This document shows positions 34,330 to 42,762 of a stretch of 64,000 bases of DNA, piece after piece (position 1 is the first letter of the stretch; each line of letters begins with the position of its first letter). The notes beneath the pieces were generated by a model that ran no database searches, had not been told where the DNA came from, and saw nothing but the letters and a program-made list of their open reading frames with translations. This DNA comes from Spartobacteria bacterium (lineage in GTDB: Bacteria; Verrucomicrobiota; Verrucomicrobiia; Chthoniobacterales; UBA10450). Made by a program: the position numbers and the translations under genes. The stretch is from the NCBI GenBank assembly GCA_003134785.1, contig PLCN01000020.1, forward strand, positions 186,001 through 250,000, given 5' to 3'.

Positions 34330-34478
34330 CGAGCGCGCCACAATCCGCCTCGCGCGCGAAGAGTGTTTGTGGCGGGTACGGCGCCGACGCGTTTTTTCTT
34401 TCCAGTTCGACACCATGCCGGTATGCTAGGCTCCACCATGGGTCCCTCTCTCATGATGACAACCGAATAACAACGGTC

Positions 34479-35975
34479 ATGACCTGCGCGCATGCACAGA
34501 TTAATTCGCAGCCCAAGGGCTATTACTCCCGCCTTTTTGGAAAGCCGACCGAGCCTATAACCAGAACGGACGAGCCCAAGCTGGTCGAGCTAGGGAGATC
34601 CATGCGCTACCAAGTCGAGCGCGAAGGCACACTTACTCCCCGAGTAGGATACACCTATTTCGGCCAATTCCTCGGTCATGATTTGACGCACGATACTACG
34701 CCTTTGGAAGGACCTTACTCGGAACCGGAAAGCACTCCTAACTATCGCACTTCTTCCTTCGACTTGGATCACATTTATGGAGGAAGGCCGCAAGAGTCTC
34801 CTCATCTTTATGAAGGTGAAGAAGGGGCGGAAAAGTTCAAAATCGGAGCTACCACTCCTACAGGTTACCTCCGCGACCTACCGATCGAGCACGGAATGGT
34901 CTTGATCGGCGATCAACAAGATAAGCGTAACCTGGACAACCTTATCCTCAGACAACTCCACGTTGTCTTCTTAAAATTCCACAACGAGGCGATCAAACAG
35001 CTTAGCTCCGAGTCAACGATAAGCGGTCTTGAGGAGTTGGGGCCAGGAACATTGTTCGAACGCGCACAACGAATCGTGCGCTGGCATTACCAGTGGATCA
35101 TTCGCCACGATTTCCTGCCGCGCGTTTTGTATGCCGATGTTTGGAACTATCAGGAACAGAGGATTCCCCGGGCGTCTGGATCGGACTTTTCTATTCCAAT
35201 CGAATTCTCCCTGGCGGCGTTTCGTTTCGGACACAGCATGGTGCGGAATGCCTATGGTCTGAACTGCCGTAAGAAGCGCGTTACTCTCGACGAATTAATG
35301 GCGCTTGGGCAAAAAACTTCACCCATTCCTGACGACTACCTTATCGAATGGGGAAAATTCCTTGATGGTCTGCCGCGTTCCGGTCCGGTAGCGTCCAGTT
35401 CTTTCCTGGACACCTCCCTGGGATTTCCCTTGCATGGTTTGTCCCATTCCACCATTCGTTTGGCTAACACGATCGAGCCGCCGAACCCATCCAGCCTTCC
35501 GGTGCGAACTCTTGTGCGAGGGGCTCGAGCTGGACTACCTTCCGGCCAGGAAGTCGCCGGCGCGCTTCTCGATCGCGGAAAGATCAAATCCGAAGACTGC
35601 CTGACCGAATCGCAGTTGATGCAAGACACGTCCGACCACTCGGGGAGCGCGCTTCGCAAAGCTGGCTTGGCTCGGAAAGCACCGCTATTTTATTATCTCC
35701 TTAAGGAAGCCGAGCTAAAGGCGGAGGGCTTAACGCTGGGTCCCGTGGCGAGCCATATCGTTTCTGAAGTAGTACAAGGTGCTCTTGAGGCCGACCCTGA
35801 AAGCTACCTGTCCGTAGCAGGGCCAAAATGGGAACTGCCGCGGTGGAGTTTCCCGAACGGCCCTGCGGGACCAGTAAACTCCCTCATCGGGATTATCCGG
35901 TTAGTTGGCGATGACAAGCTCTTGCCGGAATGCGAAGCCCATCGACGCCGCTTCCTTTCACAGCCTCGTCCGTGA
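34479..35975 (+). CDS. Animal-type haem peroxidase (An_peroxidase family), cytoplasmic
   Basis: 498 aa, no signal peptide. Fits the cyclooxygenase/myeloperoxidase superfamily: distal site FGQFLGHDLTHD with His67-Asp68, then LDHIYGG, the helix LRQLHVVFLKFHNEAI, RIVRWHYQWIIRHDFLP and the proximal ligand region FRFGHSMVRNAYG with His252. Such enzymes oxidise halides, lipids or phenols with peroxide and can generate tyrosyl radicals. It is followed by a LanM-type dehydratase gene; the gap is 34 bases if the start at 36010 is right. Given the Tyr/Trp-rich precursor peptide that converges on them, a role in oxidising that peptide is a reasonable hypothesis. An oxylipin-forming or defensive peroxidase is the alternative. 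Confidence 0.9.
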   Translation: MTCAHAQINSQPKGYYSRLFGKPTEPITRTDEPKLVELGRSMRYQVEREGTLTPRVGYTYFGQFLGHDLTHDTTPLEGPYSEPESTPNYRTSSFDLDHIYGGRPQESPHLYEGEEGAEKFKIGATTPTGYLRDLPIEHGMVLIGDQQDKRNLDNLILRQLHVVFLKFHNEAIKQLSSESTISGLEELGPGTLFERAQRIVRWHYQWIIRHDFLPRVLYADVWNYQEQRIPRASGSDFSIPIEFSLAAFRFGHSMVRNAYGLNCRKKRVTLDELMALGQKTSPIPDDYLIEWGKFLDGLPRSGPVASSSFLDTSLGFPLHGLSHSTIRLANTIEPPNPSSLPVRTLVRGARAGLPSGQEVAGALLDRGKIKSEDCLTESQLMQDTSDHSGSALRKAGLARKAPLFYYLLKEAELKAEGLTLGPVASHIVSEVVQGALEADPESYLSVAGPKWELPRWSFPNGPAGPVNSLIGIIRLVGDDKLLPECEAHRRRFLSQPRP

Positions 35976-36009
35976 CCAGATTAGAGTGGAGCGACCGCTC
36001 CGCTCGTCG

Positions 36010-37590
36010 ATGGCAGGAAATGGCCCCGGAACAGCGAAGAACAAAGACCATCCACCAATGAGCCTCTCTGACGAAGAGTTCAAGGAGATGGTGGACGCCG
36101 CGGCAGATAATGATGAGCCTTCTCTCCAGGCGTCGTGGGCCCTGGGCCTGCGGCTAATGTTAGACGCTATCGCAGAATTGGACTACAGCGCGCGGCAGGA
36201 GTCGGCGCTATCGAAGCTATGCGACGCGGGCGCGCGCTATGGTTTGCGACAGTTACAATGCGAGATGGATCCCAGGCTCTGGAGGCGCCTTTCCCGTAAG
36301 GCCAGGGAAAGTCTGAGACGTGATCTGCGACGGAATCTGGTGCGCCTCACCCGGCCCTCCTTTGAACTGGAGCGAACTAGCTTTGGCCTTGCTCTGACCG
36401 CCCTTGGAAGCCTCGAGCACGACACGGATGGGAAGGTAGCAGAGCGAATGTTTCTCGGAAGAAAACCTGGCGACCGGCTCTCTTCTTTGTTCAGGAAATT
36501 CCCGGTCCTGGCGCGACTTTGGTTTCAATTGATTTCCCAATGGCGCGGGCACATCACCGAAGTCATCACGAGATTTACCCTGGACCGTTCTGCTTTATCT
36601 CGCGCTTTTTTCGGCGGCCGGCCAGTCGGAAAAATAAGCGATCTGCGCCTTGGACTATCCGATTCGCATAACAATGGACGCACCGTGGTCCGGCTTCAAC
36701 TGGAGGAAGGTCCTGTTATTTACAAGCCGCGCTCCGGAATCGGCGAATGGGAGTGGTTCTCGCTCTTGAATTGGATGAACAGCCGGTCTTTCCAGCCAAA
36801 GCTACGGGCAGCGCGCGTCTTGCCGCGAAAAGGTTACTGCTGGATGGAGCAGGTTGAACCCGCCTCATGCGAGAACGAGAAGGCGGCGCGCCGCTTCTAT
36901 CAGCGAATGGGGGGAATGATCGCTGCCGCCTATCTCATAAGGGCGGTCGACTGCCACCGCGACAATGTCATTGCCGTCGGCGAATACCCTATTCTGGTGG
37001 ATGTGGATGCACTCTGGCATGTCTCGCCCGTAACAAAGACTCAAAGCCTTGCCAATCACCTCTATCGCACCGGCTTTTTTCCTGACTCAAACCGGCGCAG
37101 TTTGCTCTCGCGCAGTAGTGCCTTGGGGCCGGGAACCACGGGACACCATCGGGCGCGAGTTGCCAGCAGGTCACTCAAGCCCGCCGATTACGAGCGCGAA
37201 ATTACTAGCGGGTTCGCGAAAGCATGGCGCTGCATCCTGGGCACGAAGAATCGACGCCATGCCTTTGCGGGACGGCTGCGGCGCATTTGTTCCAGGGAGA
37301 GACGCTGGATTTACTGGGCGACAGAAAAGTACGTTGCTATCCGGCAGGCTTCCATTCAACCGGTCGCGCTTCGTTCCGGCACCGAACGAGACCTGCTTAT
37401 AGTCCGCTTATGTACTCGAGCCACCGTGACTTCCGCGCTCGTTGACGGGGAAGTCCACGACTTGAAGCAGCTCGATATCCCCTACTTTGTGCGCAAGAGT
37501 AGCGCACAAGTTCCTTCCGATCCGAGCACGCTACCTCTGGGGCTTATCAAAGCCATTCAACGTGGTCTTGGGGCTGAACCATCGCTCTAA
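36010..37590 (+). CDS. LanM-type lanthipeptide dehydratase (DUF4135) lacking the cyclase domain
   Basis: 526 aa from the ATG at 36010; a TTG at 35905 and an ATG at 36058 are alternatives, none with a good ribosome-binding site. Class II lanthipeptide synthetases phosphorylate Ser/Thr of a precursor and eliminate phosphate to give dehydroamino acids. Their signatures are here: GLSDSHNNGR (Asp218), VIYKPRS (Lys239), the catalytic DCHRDN (Asp314, His316, Asn319), the metal-binding LVDVDALW (Asp331), and RWIYWAT (Arg432, Thr438), matching the elimination residues. The protein stops where LanM enzymes pass into the LanC cyclase, so it is a stand-alone dehydratase. The next gene is antisense, so no cyclase is hidden downstream. 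Confidence 0.85.
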   Translation: MAGNGPGTAKNKDHPPMSLSDEEFKEMVDAAADNDEPSLQASWALGLRLMLDAIAELDYSARQESALSKLCDAGARYGLRQLQCEMDPRLWRRLSRKARESLRRDLRRNLVRLTRPSFELERTSFGLALTALGSLEHDTDGKVAERMFLGRKPGDRLSSLFRKFPVLARLWFQLISQWRGHITEVITRFTLDRSALSRAFFGGRPVGKISDLRLGLSDSHNNGRTVVRLQLEEGPVIYKPRSGIGEWEWFSLLNWMNSRSFQPKLRAARVLPRKGYCWMEQVEPASCENEKAARRFYQRMGGMIAAAYLIRAVDCHRDNVIAVGEYPILVDVDALWHVSPVTKTQSLANHLYRTGFFPDSNRRSLLSRSSALGPGTTGHHRARVASRSLKPADYEREITSGFAKAWRCILGTKNRRHAFAGRLRRICSRERRWIYWATEKYVAIRQASIQPVALRSGTERDLLIVRLCTRATVTSALVDGEVHDLKQLDIPYFVRKSSAQVPSDPSTLPLGLIKAIQRGLGAEPSL

Positions 37591-37597
37591 CAGCTAC

Positions 37598-37618
37598 GGC
37601 TCTAGCTCCTCCAGAGCC
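37598..37618. terminator. Hairpin at the convergent ends of the dehydratase and precursor genes
   Basis: GGCTCT / AGAGCC, 6 bp with a 9-nt loop, overlaps the last codons of the precursor gene and follows the dehydratase stop by 7 bases. No T-tract; weak evidence for termination. Confidence 0.3.
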
Positions 37619-37919
37619 AGTAAGTGCACGTTTGATAATCCTCAGCGTTACGCACCTCAGCGGTTCCGTTTTCCGCCGGGATAAAATCCGGCACCGCCAG
37701 GACCAGCTTCTTCAGCCGTTGTTCCGGTGTGACGAACTGAATCTCAAAATCAGGAGGAAAATCGATTTCTCCCACTTCACTAACTGCCTTCTTGGCTGAC
37801 TCCGGGGAGACGAGGCATCGATCCCGGAACTTGATGTCCGATCCGGCGCGCGTTAGGACCGAAGTTAAACGATCGAGTTTCTCATCGTTATTCATTTTTT
37901 CCCAATTTTTCGTTTTCAT
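37602..37919 (-). CDS. Probable RiPP precursor peptide with NHLP-type leader
   Basis: 105 aa. Residues about 12-80 follow the nitrile-hydratase-alpha-like leader (NHLP) pattern: LDRLTSVLTRAG, KFRDRCLVSPESAKKAV, IDFPPDFEIQFVTPEQ, then LVLAVPDFIPAENG. The tail TAEVRNAEDYQTCTYWLWRS would be the core. It holds two Tyr, two Trp, three Thr, one Cys and a terminal Ser, suitable for dehydration, one thioether ring or aromatic cross-links. No double-Gly cleavage site is seen. An AAAGGAG ribosome-binding site overlaps the stop of the kinase gene 9 bases upstream, so it is made from the sigma-kinase operon. It converges on the LanM-type dehydratase, leaving 11 bases. Alternative: a small nitrile-hydratase-related protein with another role. 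Confidence 0.72.
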   Translation of the reverse strand: MKTKNWEKMNNDEKLDRLTSVLTRAGSDIKFRDRCLVSPESAKKAVSEVGEIDFPPDFEIQFVTPEQRLKKLVLAVPDFIPAENGTAEVRNAEDYQTCTYWLWRS

Positions 37920-37928
37920 ATTGTTGCT

Positions 37929-40661
37929 CTACTCCTTTGTTTGTGCCTTTGTCTTCATGTCCGCCACTTTCGCGGACAACTCATCAATAATTGTTTTGAA
38001 CTCTGGCATGGGCCGGAGAGCATCAAAGCGTGGGTCCAGCCCAAGCGACCGATATTCCACCCAGCCGAGGGTTACTGCCTTGCGTAAATCGGAAAGGGAG
38101 ATTTGCAACATTCCCAACGAGGCTTCGATGGCAGAGAGACGGTAAACTGCCTCCGCGTTCTCCGGTTCGCGATCGACAACTGCCCGCTCCTTCGCCAAGC
38201 CCCTTTCCAGAAGAATTCTAGCTTCCTGGTTTTCTCCCAGAGCCTGCTTGGCGCGCCCGAGTGCCGAGCGGAATGTTACCGCTCCATAAAAAGAGCCGCC
38301 TCCATCCAGGTCCACCTTTTCCAGTTGCGCATAAAGTTCTTTCGCTGCGTCGAAGTTTCTAGCGAAGAATTCAATTTGCGCAGTAATCTCATTGGTCTCA
38401 CCCCGAGCTGCAGGCAACGCCCGGTAAATTTCGCGCGCCGCCTCGAAGTTCCCCTCTAGTAATCGAAGGCGGGCCATTCCGATATTTCCTTCAAGCGAAT
38501 GGGGGCGTAACTCTGTAGCTCGCTTATAGGCCAGCATGGCTTGTTCGTCGTCACCCAGCCTGGTCCAGCAATCACCGATGGCGGTATCGACTTCGCCCGG
38601 GCTCGACGCCAATTGCGACGCCATCCTATACCAGCCCAGAGCTTGATGAGGCCGTCCCAACGCATCCAGCGTCATCCCGAGGAGAAGAACTGCCCTCTCC
38701 TGCAAGCCTCCGATTTCTATCGTTTGCAACCCTTCCTCAAACGCCTCCGAAAATCGGCCCTCCTGATAATAAACACCAGCCAGTGCTCTATGCGCTTCAC
38801 TCGATCCAGGAGAAAGCCGGAGAGCTATCTCAGCTTCCGTTCTCCCAAGTTCCAGAAAGCGTCGATCAGGGTTATAATGCGTGCGGCCCGTGGCTTCGAT
38901 CGCAAGGTAGGAATGAACCAACGATGAGTTGGGCACAACCTGTAACGCTTTCTTGAACAAAGCGATCGCCTTATCGCAATCAGAAGCAGTGGAATGAGAA
39001 ATTAATCTTGCTGCAGTAATGGCTTCCTTTGCGAGGTCATTGCGCAACGCTGAATCCATTTTTGATTGAATCAGGCCGGACCAATCGTTAGCGGCCAGGA
39101 TCCCGTACATCGCCCGGCCTAACTCTTCAGTAATAAACCTCGCCGGATCCTGTTGTCCGTTCTCTTCCGAAAGGTGCGTGAAGAGAACGACACCCGACGC
39201 GGGATCTACCAAGCGAAATGAAACGCGCTGCTTGCCTTGAACCATGCGGAACGTGCCCGTCAACACCACGCGAGCCTTGGCTTGCTGGCCTGCTCTGCGA
39301 ATATCCTCCGTCGTAGCCCAGGTTAGAGGTGATCCCGATTGAATCGTGACCCGAGCGGGACCGAAGCGGTTTAGTCGGTCTTGCAAAGAAGCAGCAAGCG
39401 TCTGGAGCGCGATAGGATCGGAAAGAGGATTGTCCAAGTCCAGGAGGGGCGCGACGGCGATGGAGCGTGAAGCCAGCAAGCTCTCCTGCATGGCGGCTTG
39501 AAGTTTCTGTCCGTGCATTCGCCACCCAATCGCGACGGTGGCGAGAACAACCAAGGCGGCCAGCAAAGCAGCGAGCCTGCGATTGGTCTTAACCCAGCGA
39601 TGGGAGTGGAGCCACAATCCAACAGGACGCGCGAGGATGGGGCGGCCTTCCAGCCAGTTCAGAAGGTCCTGTGCCAGGCTTCCCGCCGAGCGATAACGCG
39701 CGGAAGGATCGCGCTCGAGACAGCGCGCGCAGATTGTTTCCAGGTCGCGATTCAAATGTGGCGCGAGCGTCCGCAACTTCGGCGCCGGTTTCTCCGCCGA
39801 CTGTTTCATAACGCCGAAAGCGTTGTCGCCCAGGAAAGGGAGACGGCCCGCGAGAAGCTCAAAGAGAATCGCGCCCAGACTATAGATATCGGCCGCGGCG
39901 GTGAGCTGGGCGGCGGGGCCATCGGCTTGTTCCGGCGCGATGTAACCCGGCGTTCCGAAACTCGTGAACGATCGAGTGAGATGGCTCGCGATTTCCTCGC
40001 AGTGGGCCAGGCCGAAATCGCTCACCAGCGGTTCGCCCCGGGCATCGAGCAGAACATTTCCCGGTTTGAGATCGCGATGGAGAACGCCTTTTTCGTGAGC
40101 GTATTGAACAGCTTGCGCCACCTTCGCCATGAGCAACACGCTTTCACGAGGTTCTTCGCTCAGTGCGCAACGCGCCTGCAACAGACTTCCGTTTGTTGCA
40201 TACTTCATGGTAAAAAAAGGAGAGCCATCCGCCGTCTCGCCCACATGGTAGATCGGGACGATGTTGGGATGATCGAGGCGGGAAGCGGTCTCGGCTTCGC
40301 GCCGGAAACGCGCTTGCGCCTGATCTGAATCGCCCTGGTAAGCCAGAATGCACTTCAGCGCGACGATGCGACCGGAATGCGGATCCCTCGCGCGATAAAT
40401 GACCCCCATTCCGCCGCGGGCGATCTCCTCGATAATCTCGTGCTCTCCGATGGACCAATCGCCATCGCGCGATTTGACCGCGGCGAGAACTTCCTTGAAC
40501 GCATCCTTACCCGTGGGCGATGGGTCGTCATCGAGCGCGCCGCGCAAGAGGCAATTCAAACAGAGCCCGTTGGCAAGCCGCGAACCCGAATTGCATTCCG
40601 GGCAGATCTCGGGCTCCTCGATAATCGAAAAGGGAGGATCAATGGGGGGGCTGGCTTTCAT
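37929..40661 (-). CDS. Membrane Ser/Thr protein kinase with zinc ribbon, FlgO/TolB-like and TPR domains
   Basis: 910 aa. Residues 19-37 form a zinc-ribbon-like CPEC ... CLNC. The Hanks-type kinase domain spans about 72-335: ARGGMGVIYRARD glycine loop, VALKCILA (Lys), LHRDLKPGNVLL (catalytic Asp), VSDFGLAH (DFG) and GTPGYIAPEQ. One transmembrane helix (LAALLAALVVLATVAIGW, about 360-380) is followed by a FlgO/TolB-N-like domain (SIAVAPLLDL, then VVLTGTFRM) and TPR repeats to the C-terminus. The C-terminal part is probably periplasmic. The sigma factor stop lies 6 bases upstream and the precursor ATG 9 bases downstream, giving one operon. ECF sigma-kinase pairs of this kind are common in Planctomycetes and Verrucomicrobia. 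Confidence 0.93.
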   Translation of the reverse strand: MKASPPIDPPFSIIEEPEICPECNSGSRLANGLCLNCLLRGALDDDPSPTGKDAFKEVLAAVKSRDGDWSIGEHEIIEEIARGGMGVIYRARDPHSGRIVALKCILAYQGDSDQAQARFRREAETASRLDHPNIVPIYHVGETADGSPFFTMKYATNGSLLQARCALSEEPRESVLLMAKVAQAVQYAHEKGVLHRDLKPGNVLLDARGEPLVSDFGLAHCEEIASHLTRSFTSFGTPGYIAPEQADGPAAQLTAAADIYSLGAILFELLAGRLPFLGDNAFGVMKQSAEKPAPKLRTLAPHLNRDLETICARCLERDPSARYRSAGSLAQDLLNWLEGRPILARPVGLWLHSHRWVKTNRRLAALLAALVVLATVAIGWRMHGQKLQAAMQESLLASRSIAVAPLLDLDNPLSDPIALQTLAASLQDRLNRFGPARVTIQSGSPLTWATTEDIRRAGQQAKARVVLTGTFRMVQGKQRVSFRLVDPASGVVLFTHLSEENGQQDPARFITEELGRAMYGILAANDWSGLIQSKMDSALRNDLAKEAITAARLISHSTASDCDKAIALFKKALQVVPNSSLVHSYLAIEATGRTHYNPDRRFLELGRTEAEIALRLSPGSSEAHRALAGVYYQEGRFSEAFEEGLQTIEIGGLQERAVLLLGMTLDALGRPHQALGWYRMASQLASSPGEVDTAIGDCWTRLGDDEQAMLAYKRATELRPHSLEGNIGMARLRLLEGNFEAAREIYRALPAARGETNEITAQIEFFARNFDAAKELYAQLEKVDLDGGGSFYGAVTFRSALGRAKQALGENQEARILLERGLAKERAVVDREPENAEAVYRLSAIEASLGMLQISLSDLRKAVTLGWVEYRSLGLDPRFDALRPMPEFKTIIDELSAKVADMKTKAQTKE

Positions 40662-40667
40662 CTCATT

Positions 40668-41477
40668 CTAGCTCGCTCCGGCGGAAAGTGTCGCACAAAG
40701 GTAGCGGATCTCATCGTCCACGTTCGCCTCGCTCTCGACGGTTTTCGCGACTTCCTCGCGCAAGAGCGCGCGATATCGCTTACGAAATTGATAAAGCAGG
40801 TTTTTCACCGATGGCTCCGGCACGCCCAGGGCGCGGGAAAGATTTTCGTAGTGAATGTCGCTCCGCTCGGAGGTCAGGTGCCCTTGCAACGCCTCGAAAA
40901 CGCGCCGCCGCCCTTTGCCCTCGCACTCCATTCGCAACCGGCGCAATGCCTCTTCCGCGATCGCCGCCGCCCAACCCAAATCAAACAGCGCTTCGGCCGG
41001 AGATTCAAAAGCCGCGACGGGAATCGAGACCTGCGAAGGCGCCTCCGACATCCATTTTTCCAAGGAAACAAATTGCAGGCCACCGCCTCGCTTATGCCGG
41101 GCGCGTTTCAGCGCGGCATCGATGAGGAAATTCTCCAACGACTTGAGCAAGAGCGAGCGGAAACGCCCGCGCCGCGGATCGGCGGACTGAATGAGGCTGC
41201 CTTCCAAAATCATGATAAAAAAATCCTGGGTCAGGTCCTGCGCGTCAGCCGCCGAATAGCCACGGCGATAAATAAAGGTAAAAATCGGACGCCAATAAAT
41301 CTCGCAAAGCCGGGCGAGGTCGGCATTGGCGCCGGTGCTCGCGCCAGAGACATGACCGTTCCGGATCAGACTCCAGCGCGTCGTGACGAAGTGCGTCAGA
41401 GCATCTTCATTCTGCGACGCGGCTGCGGCTTTCACGTCTTTCAGCGTGCTTGGAATGAAATTGCAGAACAAGCACAA
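40668..41477 (-). CDS. ECF-type RNA polymerase sigma factor, kinase-linked
   Basis: 269 aa if the TTG at 41477 is used; the true start may be a later codon, because the family-like sequence begins at THFVTTRWSLI. Region 2: YWRPIFTFIYRRGYSAADAQDLTQDFFIMILE, which includes the conserved DAQDLTQ-F core. Region 4: LRRLRMECEGKGRRRVFEAL, followed by HYENLSRALGVPEPSVKNLL as the -35-binding HTH. No anti-sigma factor is nearby. It heads the sigma-kinase-precursor operon, so the kinase may control it by phosphorylation (inferred from analogous operons). Confidence 0.9.
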   Translation of the reverse strand: MCLFCNFIPSTLKDVKAAAASQNEDALTHFVTTRWSLIRNGHVSGASTGANADLARLCEIYWRPIFTFIYRRGYSAADAQDLTQDFFIMILEGSLIQSADPRRGRFRSLLLKSLENFLIDAALKRARHKRGGGLQFVSLEKWMSEAPSQVSIPVAAFESPAEALFDLGWAAAIAEEALRRLRMECEGKGRRRVFEALQGHLTSERSDIHYENLSRALGVPEPSVKNLLYQFRKRYRALLREEVAKTVESEANVDDEIRYLCATLSAGAS

Positions 41478-41820
41478 AATTACGTAGTCGTACGGAAAAG
41501 GGCCTGAATTTAATGGCGGCGGGAGAGGATTTTTCGCCGCCGGCCGTGCGTGCGTTCCCGCTCCGTCAATTTCGCCCTCATTTCATCCGGTAAATGCATG
41601 CGGCGCTCCGGGGAGCGCACGCGCCTCGCCAAAACGAACTCTTCTGCCGGGGGACACGAGCGACCCAGAAGGAAAAGTTCGTTGGCCAAACAGCCTGTTC
41701 CCGAGCCCTCACTGCCCGAGCTAAACTTCGCCCCGCGGATATCGTATTGATCGTTGAGAGCCCAAGTGGCGCGCAACGAAACACTTCGAAAACCCGCCAC
41801 CCCTTTTCCCCATAAAGAAA
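41478..41820. other. Intergenic region between divergent sigma factor and response regulator
   Basis: 343 bases without a convincing gene. Short frames on both strands are Arg/Pro-rich and look like shadows. One minus-strand tail (LPDEMRAKLTERERTHGRRR) is mildly protein-like but lacks a plausible start. It must hold the promoters of both divergent genes; no clear -35/-10 pair was found. Confidence 0.5.
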
Positions 41821-42471
41821 ATGATGCCCATCCTGATCGCCGACGCGCAGGAAATCGAGCGCGAGGGCATACGCGCAATGGTCGAGCGCGAGACCGACTG
41901 GGAAGTTTGCGGCGTAGCGGAAAACGGTCCGGCCGCGGTCGCTCGTGCCACAGAATTGAAACCTGATGCGATCATTCTCGATTTGAAAATACCGGGACTG
42001 GACGGTCTCGAAGCCGTGAAGCGGATCAAGCGGGCGGTTCCGAAAACGGAGATCCTGGTGCTCAGCGCGCACGAATCCGAAGACCTGATCGAACAGATTT
42101 TTGAATCGGGCGCGAAAGGTTGCGTGCGCAAAGCAGGGGCCGGGCGCTGGTTGGTTCCGGCCCTGAGATCGCTCCAAGTCCACCAACCTTTCCTGACCGA
42201 TGAAACATCGGCGATGCTCTTCTCCCGCTTTCTCAACACCGACGCCGGAAGAAAGAAAAACCCGGATTCGAAGGCGAGGTTTACCGCCCGCGAAAGAGAA
42301 ATCGTCCGCCTTTTCGCCGAAGGCAAAAGCAACAAGGAAAGCGCGGTTGCTCTCGGAATCAGCGTCCGCACCAGTGAAAGCCATCGGGCCGCGGTGATGC
42401 GAAAGCTCCGCCTGCGTTCGCTGGCCGATGTCGTCCGTTACGCCATTCGCAACGACATCGTCGATGCGTGA
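41821..42471 (+). CDS. NarL/FixJ-family response regulator 3, atypical acidic pocket
   Basis: 216 aa. Receiver with phospho-acceptor Asp54 (IILDLKIPG), VLSAHES and CVRKAG; LuxR HTH with FTAREREIVRLFAEG and SNKESAVALGISVRTSESH. The N-terminal acidic pair that binds magnesium, normally Asp-Asp-His/Glu, reads ADAQE here: one Asp is replaced by Ala, so metal-dependent phosphorylation may be weak. Paralogue of the regulator at 33676. It is divergent from the sigma-kinase-precursor operon and may regulate it (inference from position). No kinase adjacent. Confidence 0.93.
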   Translation: MMPILIADAQEIEREGIRAMVERETDWEVCGVAENGPAAVARATELKPDAIILDLKIPGLDGLEAVKRIKRAVPKTEILVLSAHESEDLIEQIFESGAKGCVRKAGAGRWLVPALRSLQVHQPFLTDETSAMLFSRFLNTDAGRKKNPDSKARFTAREREIVRLFAEGKSNKESAVALGISVRTSESHRAAVMRKLRLRSLADVVRYAIRNDIVDA

Positions 42472-42662
42472 TGACATTTGCCACGTGTTATTCTCGCGCA
42501 ATCTCCGATCCAGATCGCAGCCGACTTCGAAACAAATCCTATTGGGCTCTTCTTGGTTTCTAGTCCTATCTATGAGATCGCGTTCGTAGTTACTTATAGG
42601 CTCGGAGACGCTTGAAACGTACGGACATAAGGTATACAAACCACCTCATAAACATTAGCGCG

Positions 42663-42726
42663 GTAGCCGCCCCGCTCAGTCGGGGCGACGTGGGTTCGCG
42701 ACACGGCGACAGAGCGCCGTAGCTAC
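42663..42726. repeat. Two-hairpin element with closing stem
   Basis: Outer GTAGC (42663-42667) and GCTAC (42722-42726) enclose CGCCCCG-CTCAGT-CGGGGCG (42668-42687) and ACGGCG-ACAGAG-CGCCGT (42703-42720). The layout resembles the element inside acnA but the sequence differs. It lies in the 291-base gap between the regulator and the gene at 42763. Confidence 0.6.
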
Positions 42727-42762
42727 AGCATGAGACCTCATTTGAAATAGCTTATCGCCTCG

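Noticed and set aside
41578-42639. 353-codon minus-strand frame
   Set aside because: Antisense shadow of the response regulator at 41821-42471; no ribosome-binding site and unlikely composition.
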